Below, piece after piece: positions 21,001-36,500 of a stretch of DNA of 64,000 nucleotides. This DNA is from Megaustenia siamemsis. Lineage: Eukaryota; Mollusca; Gastropoda; Stylommatophora; Ariophantidae. Made by a program: the position numbers and the translations under genes. The notes beneath the pieces are model-generated. The model did no database searches and was not told where the DNA came from. It saw only the letters and a list, made by a program, of their open reading frames with translations. Position 1 is the stretch's first letter; each line of letters starts with the position of its first letter. Location of the stretch: NCBI GenBank assembly GCA_032433765.1, contig JAVIAB010000046.1, positions 58,098,000-58,161,999 of the forward strand, read 5' to 3'.

Positions 21001-24000
21001 TGATGATGTGGCACGATAGCAGATCATCGGTGCTGGAAGTTTGATGATGTGGCATGATAACAGATCAATGGTGCTGGAAGTTTGATGATGTGACATAACA
21101 GATCAATGGTGTTGGAAGTTTGATGATGTGGCATGATAAGAGATCAATGGTGTTGGAAGTTTGATGATGTGGCATGATAAGAGATCAATGGTGCTGGAAG
21201 TTTGATGATGTGGCACGATAGCAGATCAATGGTGCTGTAAGTTTGATGATGTGACATGATAACAGATCAATGGTGTTGGAAGTTTGATGATGTGACATGA
21301 TAAGAGATCAATGGTGTTGGAAGTTTGATGATGTGACATGATAAGAGATCAATGGTGTTGGAAGTTTGATGATGTGACATGATAAGAGATCAATGGTGTT
21401 GGAAGTTTGATGATGTGACATGATAAGAGATCAATGGTGCTGGAAGTTTGATGATGTGACATGATAAGAGATCAATGGTGTTGGAAGTTTGATGATGTGA
21501 CATGATAAGAGATCAATGGTGTTGGAAGTTTGATGATGTGACATGATAAGAGATCAATGGTGTTGGAAGTTTGATGATGTGGCATGATAAGAGATCAATG
21601 GTGCTGGAAGTTTGATGATGTGACATGATAACAGATCAATGGTGCTGGAAGTTTGATGATGTGGCACAATAACAGATCAATGGTGTTGGAAGTTTGATGA
21701 TGTGGCACGATAACAGATCAATGGTGTTGGAAGTTTGATGATGTGACATGATAAGAGATCAATGGTGTTGGAAGTTTGATGATGTGACATGATAAGAGAT
21801 CAATGGTGTTGGAAGTTTGATGATGTGACATGATAAGAGATCAATGGTGCTGGAAGTTTGATGATGTGACATGATAAGAGATCAATGGTGTTGGAAGTTT
21901 GATGATGTGGCATGATAAGAGATCAATAGTGTTGGAAGTTTGATGATGTGACATGATAACAGATCAATGGTGCTGGAAGTTTGATGATGTGACATGATAA
22001 GAGATCAATGGTGCTGGAAGTTTGATGATGTGACATGATAAGAGATCAATGGTGCTGGAAGTTTGATGATGTGACATGATAAGAGATCAATGGTGCTGGA
22101 AGTTTGATGATGTGGCACAATAACAGATCAATGGTGCTGGAAGTTTGATGATGTGACATGATAAGAGATCAATGGTGCTGGAAGTTTGATGTGACATGAT
22201 AAGAGATCAATGGTGCTGGAAGTTTGATGATGTGGCATGATAACAGATCAATGGTGTTGGAAGTTTGATGATGTGACATGATAAGAGATCAATGGTGCTG
22301 GAAGTTTGATGATGTGACATGATAAGAGATCAATGGTGTTGGAAGTTTGATGATGTGGCATGATAACAGATCAATGGTGTTGGAAGTTTGATGATGTGAC
22401 ATGATAAGAGATCAATGGTGTTGGAAGTTTGATGATGTGGCATGATAAGAGATCAATGGTGTTGAAAGTTTGATGATGTGGCATGATAAGAGATCAATGG
22501 TGTTGGAAGTTTGATGATGTGGCATGATAAGAGATCAATGGTGCTGGAAGTTTGATGATGTGGCACGATAACAGATCAACGGTGTTGGAAGTTTGATGAT
22601 GTGACATGATAAGAGATCAATGGTGTTGGAAGTTTGATGATGTGGCATGATAAGAGATCAATGGTGTTGGAAGTTTGATGATGTGACATGATAAGAGATC
22701 AATGGTGTTGGAAGTTTGATGATGTGGCATGATAACAGATCAATGGTGCTGGAAGTTTGATGATGTGACATGATAACAGATCAATGGTGCTGGAAGTTTG
22801 ATGATGTGGCACAATAACAGATCAATGGTGTTGGAAGTTTGATGATGTGACATGATAACAGATCAATGGTGTTGGAAGTTTGATGATGTGACATGATAAG
22901 AGATCAATGGTGTTGGAAGTTTGATGATGTGACATGATAAGAGATCAATGGTGTTGGAAGTTTGATGATGTGGCATGATAACAGATCAGTGGTGCTGGAA
23001 GTTTGATGATGTGACATGATAACAGATCAATGGTGTTGGAAGTTTGATGATGTGGCATGATAAGAGATCAATGGTGCTGGAAGTTTGATGATGTGGCACG
23101 ATAGCAGATCAATGGTGCTGGAAGTTTGATGATGTGACATGATAACAGATCAATGGTGTTGGAAGTTTGATGATGTGACATGATAAGAGATCAATGGTGC
23201 TGGAAGTTTGATGATGTGACATGATAAGAGATCAATGGTGTTGGAAGTTTGATGATGTGACATGATAAGAGATCAATGGTGTTGGAAGTTTGATGATGTG
23301 ACATGATAAGAGATCAATGGTGCTGGAAGTTTGATGATGTGACATCATAAGAGATCAATGGTGTTGGAAGTTTGATGATGTGACATGATAAGAGATCAAT
23401 GGTGTTGGAAGTTTGATGATGTGACATGATAAGAGATCAATGGTGTTGGAAGTTTGATGATGTGGCATGATAAGAGATCAATGGTGCTGGAAGTTTGATG
23501 ATGTGACATGATAACAGACAATGGTGTTGGAAGTTTGATAATGTGACACAATAACAGATCAATGGTGTTGGAAGTTTGATGATGTGACATGATAACAGAT
23601 CAATGGTGTTGGAAGTTTGATGATGTGACATGATAACAGATCAATGGTGTTGGAAGTTTGATGATGTGGCATGATAAGAGATCAATGGTGCTGGAAGTTT
23701 GATGATGTGACATGATAACAGATCAATGGTGCTGGAAGTTTGATGATGTGGCACAATAACAAATCAATGGTGTTGGAAGTTTGATGATGTGGCACGATAA
23801 CAGATCAATGGTGTTGGAAGTTTGATGATGTGACATGATAAGAGATCAATGGTGTTGGAAGTTTGATGATGTGACATGATAAGAGATCAATGGTGTTGGA
23901 AGTTTGATGATGTGACATGATAAGAGGTCAATGGTGCTGGAAGTTTGATGATGTGACATGATAAGAGATCAATGGTGTTGGAAGTTTGATGATGTGGCAT

Positions 24001-24540
24001 GATAAGAGATCAATGGTGTTGGAAGTTTGATGATGTGACATGATAACAGATCAATGGTGCTGGAAGTTTGATGATGTGACATGATAAGAGATCAATGGTG
24101 CTGGAAGTTTGATGATGTGACATGATAAGAGATCAATGGTGCTGGAAGTTTGATGATGTGACATGATAAGAGATCAATGGTGCTGGAAGTTTGATGATGT
24201 GACATGATAAGAGATCAATGGTGCTGGAAGTTTGATGATGTGACATGATAAGAGATCAATGGTGCTGGAAGTTTGATGATGTGACATGATAAGAGATCAA
24301 TGGTGCTGGAAGTTTGATGATGTGGCACAATAACAGATCAATGGTGCTGGAAGTTTGATGATGTGACATGATAAGAGATCAATGGTGCTGGAAGTTTGAT
24401 GTGACATGACAACAGATCAATGGTGCTGGAAGTTTGATGATGTGGCACAATAACAGATCAATGATGTTGGAAGTTTGATGATGTGACATGATAACAGATC
24501 AATGGTGCTGGAAGTTTGATGATGTGGCACAATAACAGAT

Positions 24541-27500
24541 CAATGGTGTTGGAAGTTTGATGATGTGGCATGATAACAGATCAATGGTGTTGGAAGTTTG
24601 ATGATGTGGCACGATAACAGATCAATGGTGTTGGAAGTTTGATGATGTGGCACAATAACAGATCAACGGTGCTGGAAGTTTGATGATGTGGCACGATAAC
24701 AGATCAATGGTGTTGGAATTTTGATGATGTGGCACGATAACAGATCAATGGTGTTGGAAGTTTGATGATGTGGCACGATAACAGATCAATGGTGTTGGAA
24801 GTTTGATGATGTGGCACGACAACAGATCAACGGTGCTGGAAGTTTGATGATGTGGCACGATAACAGATCAATGGTGCGGGAAGTTTGATGATGTGGCATC
24901 GTAACAGATCAATGGTGCTGGAAGTTTGATGATGTGGCATGATAAGAGATCAATGGTGTTGGAAGTTTGATGATGTGACACGATAACAGATCAATGGTGT
25001 TGGAAGTTTGATGATGTGGCATGATAAGAGATCAATGGTGTTGGAAGTTTGATGATGTGGCATGATAAGAGATCAATGGTGTTGGAAGTTTGATGATGTG
25101 ACATGATAACAGATCAATGGTGCTGGAAGTTTGATGATGTGACATGATAAGAGATCAATGGTGTTGGAAGTTTGATGATGTGGCATGATAACAGATCAAT
25201 GGTGCTGGAAGTTTGATGATGTGGCATGATAAGAGATCAATGGTGTTGGAAGTTTGATGATGTGGCATGATAAGAGATCAATGGTGTTGGAAGTTTTATG
25301 ATGTGACATGATAACAGATCAATGGTGCTGGAAGTTTGATGATGTGACATGATAAGAGATCAATGGTGCTGGAAGTTTGATGATGTGACATGATAAGAGA
25401 TCAATGGTGTTGGAAGTTTGATGATGTGACATGATAAGAGATCAATGGTGCTGGAAGTTTGATGATGTGGCACAATAACAGATCAATGGTGCTGGAAGTT
25501 TGATGATGTGACATGATAAGAGATCAATGGTGCTGGAAGTTTGATGTGACATGATAAGAGATCAATGGTGCTGGAAGTTTGATGATGTGGCATGATAACA
25601 GATCAATGTTGTTGGAAGTTTGATGATGTGACATGATAAGAGATCAATGGTGCTGGAAGTTTGATGATGTGACATGATAAGAGATCAATGGTGTTGGAAG
25701 TTTGATGATGTGGCATGATAACAGATCAATGGTGTTGGAAGTTTGATGATGTGACATGATAAGAGATCAATGGTGTTGGAAGTTTGATGATGTGGCATGA
25801 TAAGAGATCAATGGTGTTGGAAGTTTGATGATGTGGCATGATAAGAGATCAATGGTGTTGGAAGTTTGATGATGTGGCATGATAAGAGATCAATGGTGCT
25901 GGAAGTTTGATGATGTGGCACGATAACAGATCAACGGTGTTGGAAGTTTGATGATGTGACATGATAAGAGATCAATGGTGCTGGAAGTTTGATGATGTGG
26001 CATGATAAGAGATCAATGGTGTTGGAAGTTTGATGATGTGACATGATAAGAGATCAATGGTGTTGGAAGTTTGATGATGTGGCATGATAACAGATCAATG
26101 GTGCTGGAAGTTTGATGATGTGGCACAATAACAGATCAATGGTGCTGGAAGTTTGATGATGTGGCACAATAACAGATCAATGGTGTTGGAAGTTTGATGA
26201 TGTGACATGATAACAGATCAATGGTGTTGGAAGTTTGATGATGTGACATGATAAGAGATCAATGGTGTTGGAAGTTTGATGATGTGACATGATAAGAGAT
26301 CAATGGTGCTGGAAGTTTGATGATGTGGCATGATAACAGATCAGTGGTGCTGGAAGTTTGATGATGTAACATGATAACAGATCAATGGTGTTGGAAGTTT
26401 GATGATGTGGCATGATAAGAGATCAATGGTGCTGGAAGTTTGATGATGTGGCACGATAGCAGATCAATGGTGCTGGAAGTTTGATGATGTGACATGATAA
26501 CAGATCAATGGTGTTGGAAGTTTGATGATGTGACATGATAAGAGATCAATGGTGCTGGAAGTTTGATGATGTGACATGATAAGAGATCAATGGTGTTGGA
26601 AGTTTGATGATGTGACATGATAAGAGATCAATGGTGTTGGAAGTTTGATGATGTGACATGATAAGAGATCAATGGTGCTGGAAGTTTGATGATGTGACAT
26701 GATAAGAGATCAATGGTGTTGGAAGTTTGATGATGTGACATGATAAGAGATCAATGGTGTTGGAAGTTTGATGATGTGACATGATAAGAGATCAATGGTG
26801 TTGGAAGTTTGATGATGTGGCATGATAAGAGATCAATGGTGCTGGAAGTTTGATGATGTGACATGATAACAGATCAATAGTGTTGGAAGTTTGATAATGT
26901 GGCACAATGACAGATCAATGGTGTTGGAAGTTTGATGATGTGACATGATAACAGATCAATGGTGTTGGAAGTTTGATGATGTGACATGATAACAGATCAA
27001 TGGTGTTGGAAGTTTGATGATGTGGCATGATAAGAGATCAATGGTGCTGGAAGTTTGATGATGTGACATGATAACAGATCAATGGTGCTGGAAGTTTGAT
27101 GATGTGGCACAATAACAGATCAATGGTGTTGGAAGTTTGATGATGTGGCACGATAACAGATCAATGGTGTTGGAAGTTTGATGATGTGACATGATAAGAG
27201 ATCAATGGTGTTGGAAGTTTGATGATGTGACATGATAAGAGATCAATGGTGTTGGAAGTTTGATGATGTGACATGATAAGAGATCAATGGTGCTGGAAGT
27301 TTGATGATGTGACATGATAAGAGATCAATGGTGTTGGAAGTTTGATGATGTGGCATGATAAGAGATCAATGGTGTTGGAAGTTTGATGATGTGACATGAT
27401 AACAGATCAATGGTGCTGGAAGTTTGATGATGTGACATGATAAGAGATCAATGGTGCTGGAAGTTTGATGATGTGACATGATAAGAGATCAATGGTGCTG

Positions 27501-30500
27501 GAAGTTTGATGATGTGACATGATAAGAGATCAATGGTGCTGGAAGTTTGATGATGTGGCACAATAACAGATCAATGGTGCTGGAAGTTTGATGATGTGAC
27601 ATGATAAGAGATCAATGGTGCTGGAAGTTTGATGTGACATGATAAGAGATCAATGGTGCTGGAAGTTTGATGATGTGGCATGATAACAGATCAATGGTGC
27701 TGGAAGTTTGATGATGTGACATGATAAGAGATCAATGGTGCTGGAAGTTTGATGTGACATGATAACAGATCAATGGTGCTGGAAGTTTGATGATGTGGCA
27801 CAATAACAGATCAATGATGTTGGAAGTTTGATGATGTGACATGATAACAGATCAATGGTGCTGGAAGTTTGATGATGTGGCACAATAACAGATCAATGGT
27901 GTTGGAAGTTTGATGATGTGGCATGATAACAGATCAATGGTGTTGGAAGTTTGATGATGTGGCACGATAACAGATCAATGGTGTTGGAAGTTTGATGATG
28001 TGGCACAATAACAGATCAATGGTGCTGGAAGTTTGATGATGTGGCACAATAACAGATCAATGGTGTTGGAAGTTTGATGATGTGGCATGATAACAGATCA
28101 ATGGTGTTGGAAGTTTGATGATGTGGCACGATAACAGATCAATGGTGTTGGAAGTTTGATGATGTGGCACAATAACAGATCAACGGTGCTGGAAGTTTGA
28201 TGATGTGGCACGATAACAGATCAATGGTGTTGGAAGTTTGATGATGTGGCACGATAACAGATCAATGGTGTTGGAAGTTTGATGATGTGGCACGATAACA
28301 GATCAATGGTGTTGGAAGTTTGATGATGTGGCACGATAACAGATCAATGGTGCTGGAAGTTTGATGATGTGGCACGATAACAGATCAATGGTGCGGGAAG
28401 TTTGATGATGTGGCATGATAACAGATCAATGGTGCTGGAAGTTTGATGATGTGGCATGATAAGAGATCAATGGTGTTGGAAGTTTGATGATGTGACATGA
28501 TAACAGATCAATGGTGTTGGAAGTTTGATGATGTGGCATGATAAGAGATCAATGGTGTTGGAAGTTTGATGATGTGGCATGATAAGAGATCAATGGTGTT
28601 GGAAGTTTGATGATGTGACATGATAACAGATCAATGGTGCTGGAAGTTTGATGATGTGACATGATAAGAGATCAATGGTGTTGGAAGTTTGATGATGTGG
28701 CATGATAACAGATCAATGGTGCTGGAAGTTTGATGATGTGGCATGATAAGAGATCAATGGTGTTGGAAGTTTGATGATGTGGCATGATAAGAGATCAATG
28801 GTGTTGGAAGTTTGATGATGTGACATGATAACAGATCAATGGTGCTGGAAGTTTGATGATGTGACATGATAAGAGATCAATGGTGCTGGAAGTTTGATGA
28901 TGTGACATGATAAGAGATCAATGGTGTTGGAAGTTTGATGATGTGACATGATAAGAGATCAATGGTGCTGGAAGTTTGATGATGTGGCACAATAACAGAT
29001 CAATGGTGCTGGAAGTTTGATGATGTGACATGATAAGAGATCAATGGTGCTGGAAGTTTGATGTGACATGATAAGAGATCAATGGTGCTGGAAGTTTGAT
29101 GATGTGGCATGATAAGAGATCAATGGTGTTGGAAGTTTGATGATGTGACATGATAAGAGATCAATGGTGCTGGAAGTTTGATGATGTGACATGATAAGAG
29201 ATCAATGGTGTTGGAAGTTTGATGATGTGGCATGATAACAGATCAATGGTGTTGGAAGTTTGATGATGTGACATGATAAGAGATCAATGGTGTTGGAAGT
29301 TTGATGATGTGGCATGATAAGAGATCAATGGTGTTGGAAGTTTGATGATGTGGCATGATAAGAGATCAATGGTGTTGGAAGTTTGATGATGTGGCATGAT
29401 AAGAGATCAATGGTGCTGGAAGTTTGATGATGTGGCACGATAACAGATCAACGGTGTTGGAAGTTTGATGATGTGACATGATAAGAGATCAATGGTGCTG
29501 GAAGTTTGATGATGTGGCATGATAAGAGATCAATGGTGTTGGAAGTTTGATGATGTGACATGATAAGAGATCAATGGTGTTGGAAGTTTGATGATGTGGC
29601 ATGATAACAGATCAATGGTGCTGGAAGTTTGATGATGTGGCACAATAACAGATCAATGGTGCTGGAAGTTTGATGATGTGGCACAATAACAGATCAATGG
29701 TGTTGGAAGTTTGATGATGTGACATGATAACAGATCAATGGTGTTGGAAGTTTGATGATGTGACATGATAAGAGATCAATGGTGTTGGAAGTTTGATGAT
29801 GTGACATGATAAGAGATCAATGGTGCTGGAAGTTTGATGATGTGGCATGATAACAGATCAGTGGTGCTGGAAGTTTGATGATGTAACATGATAACAGATC
29901 AATGGTGTTGGAAGTTTGATGATGTGGCATGATAAGAGATCAATGGTGCTGGAAGTTTGATGATGTGGCACGATAGCAGATCAATGGTGCTGGAAGTTTG
30001 ATGATGTGACATGATAACAGATCAATGGTGTTGGAAGTTTGATGATGTGACATGATAAGAGATCAATGGTGCTGGAAGTTTGATGATGTGACATGATAAG
30101 AGATCAATGGTGTTGGAAGTTTGATGATGTGACATGATAAGAGATCAATGGTGTTGGAAGTTTGATGATGTGACATGATAAGAGATCAATGGTGCTGGAA
30201 GTTTGATGATGTGACATGATAAGAGATCAATGGTGTTGGAAGTTTGATGATGTGACATGATAAGAGATCAATGGTGTTGGAAGTTTGATGATGTGACATG
30301 ATAAGAGATCAATGGTGTTGGAAGTTTGATGATGTGGCATGATAAGAGATCAATGGTGCTGGAAGTTTGATGATGTGACATGATAACAGATCAATGGTGT
30401 TGGAAGTTTGATAATGTGGCACAATGACAGATCAATGGTGTTGGAAGTTTGATGATGTGACATGATAACAGATCAATGGTGTTGGAAGTTTGATGATGTG

Positions 30501-33500
30501 ACATGATAACAGATCAATGGTGTTGGAAGTTTGATGATGTGGCATGATAAGAGATCAATGGTGCTGGAAGTTTGATGATGTGACATGATAACAGATCAAT
30601 GGTGCTGGAAGTTTGATGATGTGGCACAATAACAGATCAATGGTGTTGGAAGTTTGATGATGTGGCACGATAACAGATCAATGGTGTTGGAAGTTTGATG
30701 ATGTGACATGATAAGAGATCAATGGTGTTGGAAGTTTGATGATGTGACATGATAAGAGATCAATGGTGTTGGAAGTTTGATGATGTGACATGATAAGAGA
30801 TCAATGGTGCTGGAAGTTTGATGATGTGACATGATAAGAGATCAATGGTGTTGGAAGTTTGATGATGTGGCATGATAAGAGATCAATGGTGTTGGAAGTT
30901 TGATGATGTGACATGATAACAGATCAATGGTGCTGGAAGTTTGATGATGTGACATGATAAGAGATCAATGGTGCTGGAAGTTTGATGATGTGACATGATA
31001 AGAGATCAATGGTGCTGGAAGTTTGATGATGTGGCACAATAACAGATCAATGGTGCTGGAAGTTTGATGATGTGACATGATAAGAGATCAATGGTGCTGG
31101 AAGTTTGATGTGACATGATAAGAGATCAATGGTGCTGGAAGTTTGATGATGTGGCATGATAACAGATCAATGGTGCTGGAAGTTTGATGATGTGACATGA
31201 TAAGAGATCAATGGTGCTGGAAGTTTGATGTGACATGATAACAGATCAATGGTGCTGGAAGTTTGATGATGTGGCACAATAACAGATCAATGATGTTGGA
31301 AGTTTGATGATGTGACATGATAACAGATCAATGGTGCTGGAAGTTTGATGATGTGGCACAATAACAGATCAATGGTGTTGGAAGTTTGATGATGTGGCAT
31401 GATAACAGATCAATGGTGTTGGAAGTTTGATGATGTGGCACGATAACAGATCAATGGTGTTGGAAGTTTGATGATGTGGCACAATAACAGATCAACGGTG
31501 CTGGAAGTTTGATGATATGGCACGATAACAGATCAATGGTGTTGGAATTTTGATGATGTGGCACGATAACAGATCAGTGGTGCTGGAAGTTTGATGATGT
31601 GACATGATAACAGATCAATGGTGTTGGAAGTTTGATGATGTGGCATGATAAGAGATCAATGGTGCTGGAAGTTTGATGATGTGGCACGATAGCAGATCAA
31701 TGGTGCTGGAAGTTTGATGATGTGACATGATAACAGATCAATGGTGTTGGAAGTTTGATGATGTGACATGATAAGAGATCAATGGTGCTGGAAGTTTGAT
31801 GATGTGACATGATAAGAGATCAATGGTGTTGGAAGTTTGATGATGTGACATGATAAGAGATCAATGGTGTTGGAAGTTTGATGATGTGACATGATAAGAG
31901 ATCAATGGTGCTGGAAGGTTGATGATGTGACATCATAAGAGATCAATGGTGTTGGAAGTTTGATGATGTGACATGATAAGAGATCAATGGTGTTGGAAGT
32001 TTGATGATGTGACATGATAAGAGATCAATGGTGTTGGAAGTTTGATGATGTGGCATGATAAGAGATCAATGGTGCTGGAAGTTTGATGATGTGACATGAT
32101 AACAGACCAATGGTGTTGGAAGTTTGATAATGTGACACAATAACAGATCAATGGTGTTGGAAGTTTGATGATGTGACATGATAACAGATCAATGGTGTTG
32201 GAAGTTTGATGATGTGACATGATAACAGATCAATGGTGTTGGAAGTTTGATGATGTGGCATGATAAGAGATCAATGGTGCTGGAAGTTTGATGATGTGAC
32301 ATGATAACAGATCAATGGTGCTGGAAGTTTGATGATGTGGCACAATAACAAATCAATGGTGTTGGAAGTTTGATGATGTGGCACGATAACAGATCAATGG
32401 TGTTGGAAGTTTGATGATGTGACATGATAAGAGATCAATGGTGTTGGAAGTTTGATGATGTGACATGATAAGAGATCAATGGTGTTGGAAGTTTGATGAT
32501 GTGACATGATAAGAGATCAATGGTGCTGGAAGTTTGATGATGTGACATGATAAGAGATCAATGGTGTTGGAAGTTTGATGATGTGGCATGATAAGAGATC
32601 AATGGTGTTGGAAGTTTGATGATGTGACATGATAACAGATCAATGGTGCTGGAAGTTTGATGATGTGACATGATAAGAGATCAATGGTGCTGGAAGTTTG
32701 ATGATGTGACATGATAAGAGATCAATGGTGCTGGAAGTTTGATGATGTGACATGATAAGAGATCAATGGTGCTGGAAGTTTGATGATGTGACATGATAAG
32801 AGATCAATGGTGCTGGAAGTTTGATGATGTGACATGATAAGAGATCAATGGTGCTGGAAGTTTGATGATGTGACATGATAAGAGATCAATGGTGCTGGAA
32901 GTTTGATGATGTGGCACAATAACAGATCAATGGTGCTGGAAGTTTGATGATGTGACATGATAAGAGATCAATGGTGCTGGAAGTTTGATGTGACATGACA
33001 ACAGATCAATGGTGCTGGAAGTTTGATGATGTGGCACAATAACAGATCAATGATGTTGGAAGTTTGATGATGTGACATGATAACAGATCAATGGTGCTGG
33101 AAGTTTGATGATGTGGCACAATAACAGATCAATGGTGTTGGAAGTTTGATGATGTGGCATGATAACAGATCAATGGTGTTGGAAGTTTGATGATGTGGCA
33201 CGATAACAGATCAATGGTGTTGGAAGTTTGATGATGTGGCACAATAACAGATCAACGGTGCTGGAAGTTTGATGATGTGGCACGATAACAGATCAATGGT
33301 GTTGGAATTTTGATGATGTGGCACGATAACAGATCAATGGTGTTGGAAGTTTGATGATGTGGCACGATAACAGATCAATGGTGTTGGAAGTTTGATGATG
33401 TGGCACGACAACAGATCAACGGTGCTGGAAGTTTGATGATGTGGCACGATAACAGATCAATGGTGCGGGAAGTTTGATGATGTGGCATCGTAACAGATCA

Positions 33501-36500
33501 ATGGTGCTGGAAGTTTGATGATGTGGCATGATAAGAGATCAATGGTGTTGGAAGTTTGATGATGTGACACGATAACAGATCAATGGTGTTGGAAGTTTGA
33601 TGATGTGGCATGATAAGAGATCAATGGTGTTGGAAGTTTGATGATGTGGCATGATAAGAGATCAATGGTGTTGGAAGTTTGATGATGTGACATGATAACA
33701 GATCAATGGTGCTGGAAGTTTGATGATGTGACATGATAAGAGATCAATGGTGTTGGAAGTTTGATGATGTGGCATGATAACAGATCAATGGTGCTGGAAG
33801 TTTGATGATGTGGCATGATAAGAGATCAATGGTGTTGGAAGTTTGATGATGTGGCATGATAAGAGATCAATGGTGTTGGAAGTTTTATGATGTGACATGA
33901 TAACAGATCAATGGTGCTGGAAGTTTGATGATGTGACATGATAAGAGATCAATGGTGCTGGAAGTTTGATGATGTGACATGATAAGAGATCAATGGTGTT
34001 GGAAGTTTGATGATGTGACATGATAAGAGATCAATGGTGCTGGAAGTTTGATGATGTGGCACAATAACAGATCAATGGTGCTGGAAGTTTGATGATGTGA
34101 CATGATAAGAGATCAATGGTGCTGGAAGTTTGATGTGACATGATAAGAGATCAATGGTGCTGGAAGTTTGATGATGTGGCATGATAACAGATCAATGTTG
34201 TTGGAAGTTTGATGATGTGACATGATAAGAGATCAATGGTGCTGGAAGTTTGATGATGTGACATGATAAGAGATCAATGGTGTTGGAAGTTTGATGATGT
34301 GGCATGATAACAGATCAATGGTGTTGGAAGTTTGATGATGTGACATGATAAGAGATCAATGGTGTTGGAAGTTTGATGATGTGGCATGATAAGAGATCAA
34401 TGGTGTTGGAAGTTTGATGATGTGGCATGATAAGAGATCAATGGTGTTGGAAGTTTGATGATGTGGCATGATAAGAGATCAATGGTGCTGGAAGTTTGAT
34501 GATGTGGCACGATAACAGATCAACGGTGTTGGAAGTTTGATGATGTGACATGATAAGAGATCAATGGTGCTGGAAGTTTGATGATGTGGCATGATAAGAG
34601 ATCAATGGTGTTGGAAGTTTGATGATGTGACATGATAAGAGATCAATGGTGTTGGAAGTTTGATGATGTGGCATGATAACAGATCAATGGTGCTGGAAGT
34701 TTGATGATGTGGCACAATAACAGATCAATGGTGCTGGAAGTTTGATGATGTGGCACAATAACAGATCAATGGTGTTGGAAGTTTGATGATGTGACATGAT
34801 AACAGATCAATGGTGTTGGAAGTTTGATGATGTGACATGATAAGAGATCAATGGTGTTGGAAGTTTGATGATGTGACATGATAAGAGATCAATGGTGCTG
34901 GAAGTTTGATGATGTGGCATGATAACAGATCAGTGGTGCTGGAAGTTTGATGATGTAACATGATAACAGATCAATGGTGTTGGAAGTTTGATGATGTGGC
35001 ATGATAAGAGATCAATGGTGCTGGAAGTTTGATGATGTGGCACGATAGCAGATCAATGGTGCTGGAAGTTTGATGATGTGACATGATAACAGATCAATGG
35101 TGTTGGAAGTTTGATGATGTGACATGATAAGAGATCAATGGTGCTGGAAGTTTGATGATGTGACATGATAAGAGATCAATGGTGTTGGAAGTTTGATGAT
35201 GTGACATGATAAGAGATCAATGGTGTTGGAAGTTTGATGATGTGACATGATAAGAGATCAATGGTGCTGGAAGTTTGATGATGTGACATGATAAGAGATC
35301 AATGGTGCTGGAAGTTTGATGATGTGACATGATAAGAGATCAATGGTGTTGGAAGTTTGATGATGTGGCATGATAACAGATCAATGGTGTTGGAAGTTTG
35401 ATGATGTGACATGATAAGAGATCAATGGTGTTGGAAGTTTGATGATGTGGCATGATAAGAGATCAATGGTGTTGGAAGTTTGATGATGTGGCATGATAAG
35501 AGATCAATGGTGTTGGAAGTTTGATGATGTGGCATGATAAGAGATCAATGGTGCTGGAAGTTTGATGATGTGGCACGATAACAGATCAATGGTGTTGGAA
35601 GTTTGATGATGTGACATGATAAGAGATCAATGGTGCTGGAAGTTTGATGATGTGGCATGATAAGAGATCAATGGTGTTGGAAGTTTGATGATGTGACATG
35701 ATAAGAGATCAATGGTGTTGGAAGTTTGATGATGTGGCATGATAACAGATCAATGGTGCTGGAAGTTTGATGATGTGGCACAATAACAGATCAATGGTGC
35801 TGGAAGTTTGATGATGTGGCACAATAACAGATCAATGGTGTTGGAAGTTTGATGATGTGACATGATAACAGATCAATGGTGTTGGAAGTTTGATGATGTG
35901 ACATGATAAGAGATCAATGGTGTTGGAAGTTTGATGATGTGACATGATAAGAGATCAATGGTGCTGGAAGTTTGATGATGTGGCATGATAACAGATCAAT
36001 GGTGCTGGAAGTTTGATGATGTAACATGATAACAGATCAATGGTGTTGGAAGTTTGATGATGTGGCATGATAAGAGATCAATGGTGCTGGAAGTTTGATG
36101 ATGTGGCACGATAGCAGATCAATGGTGCTGGAAGTTTGATGATGTGACATGATAACAGATCAATGGTGTTGGAAGTTTGATGATGTGACATGATAAGAGA
36201 TCAATGGTGCTGGAAGTTTGATGATGTGACATGATAAGAGATCAATGGTGTTGGAAGTTTGATGATGTGACATGATAAGAGATCAATGGTGTTGGAAGTT
36301 TGATGATGTGACATGATAAGAGATCAATGGTGCTGGAAGTTTGATGATGTGACATGATAAGAGATCAATGGTGTTGGAAGTTTGATGATGTGACATGATA
36401 AGAGATCAATGGTGTTGGAAGTTTGATGATGTGACATGATAAGAGATCAATGGTGTTGGAAGTTTGATGATGTGGCATGATAAGAGATCAATGGTGCTGG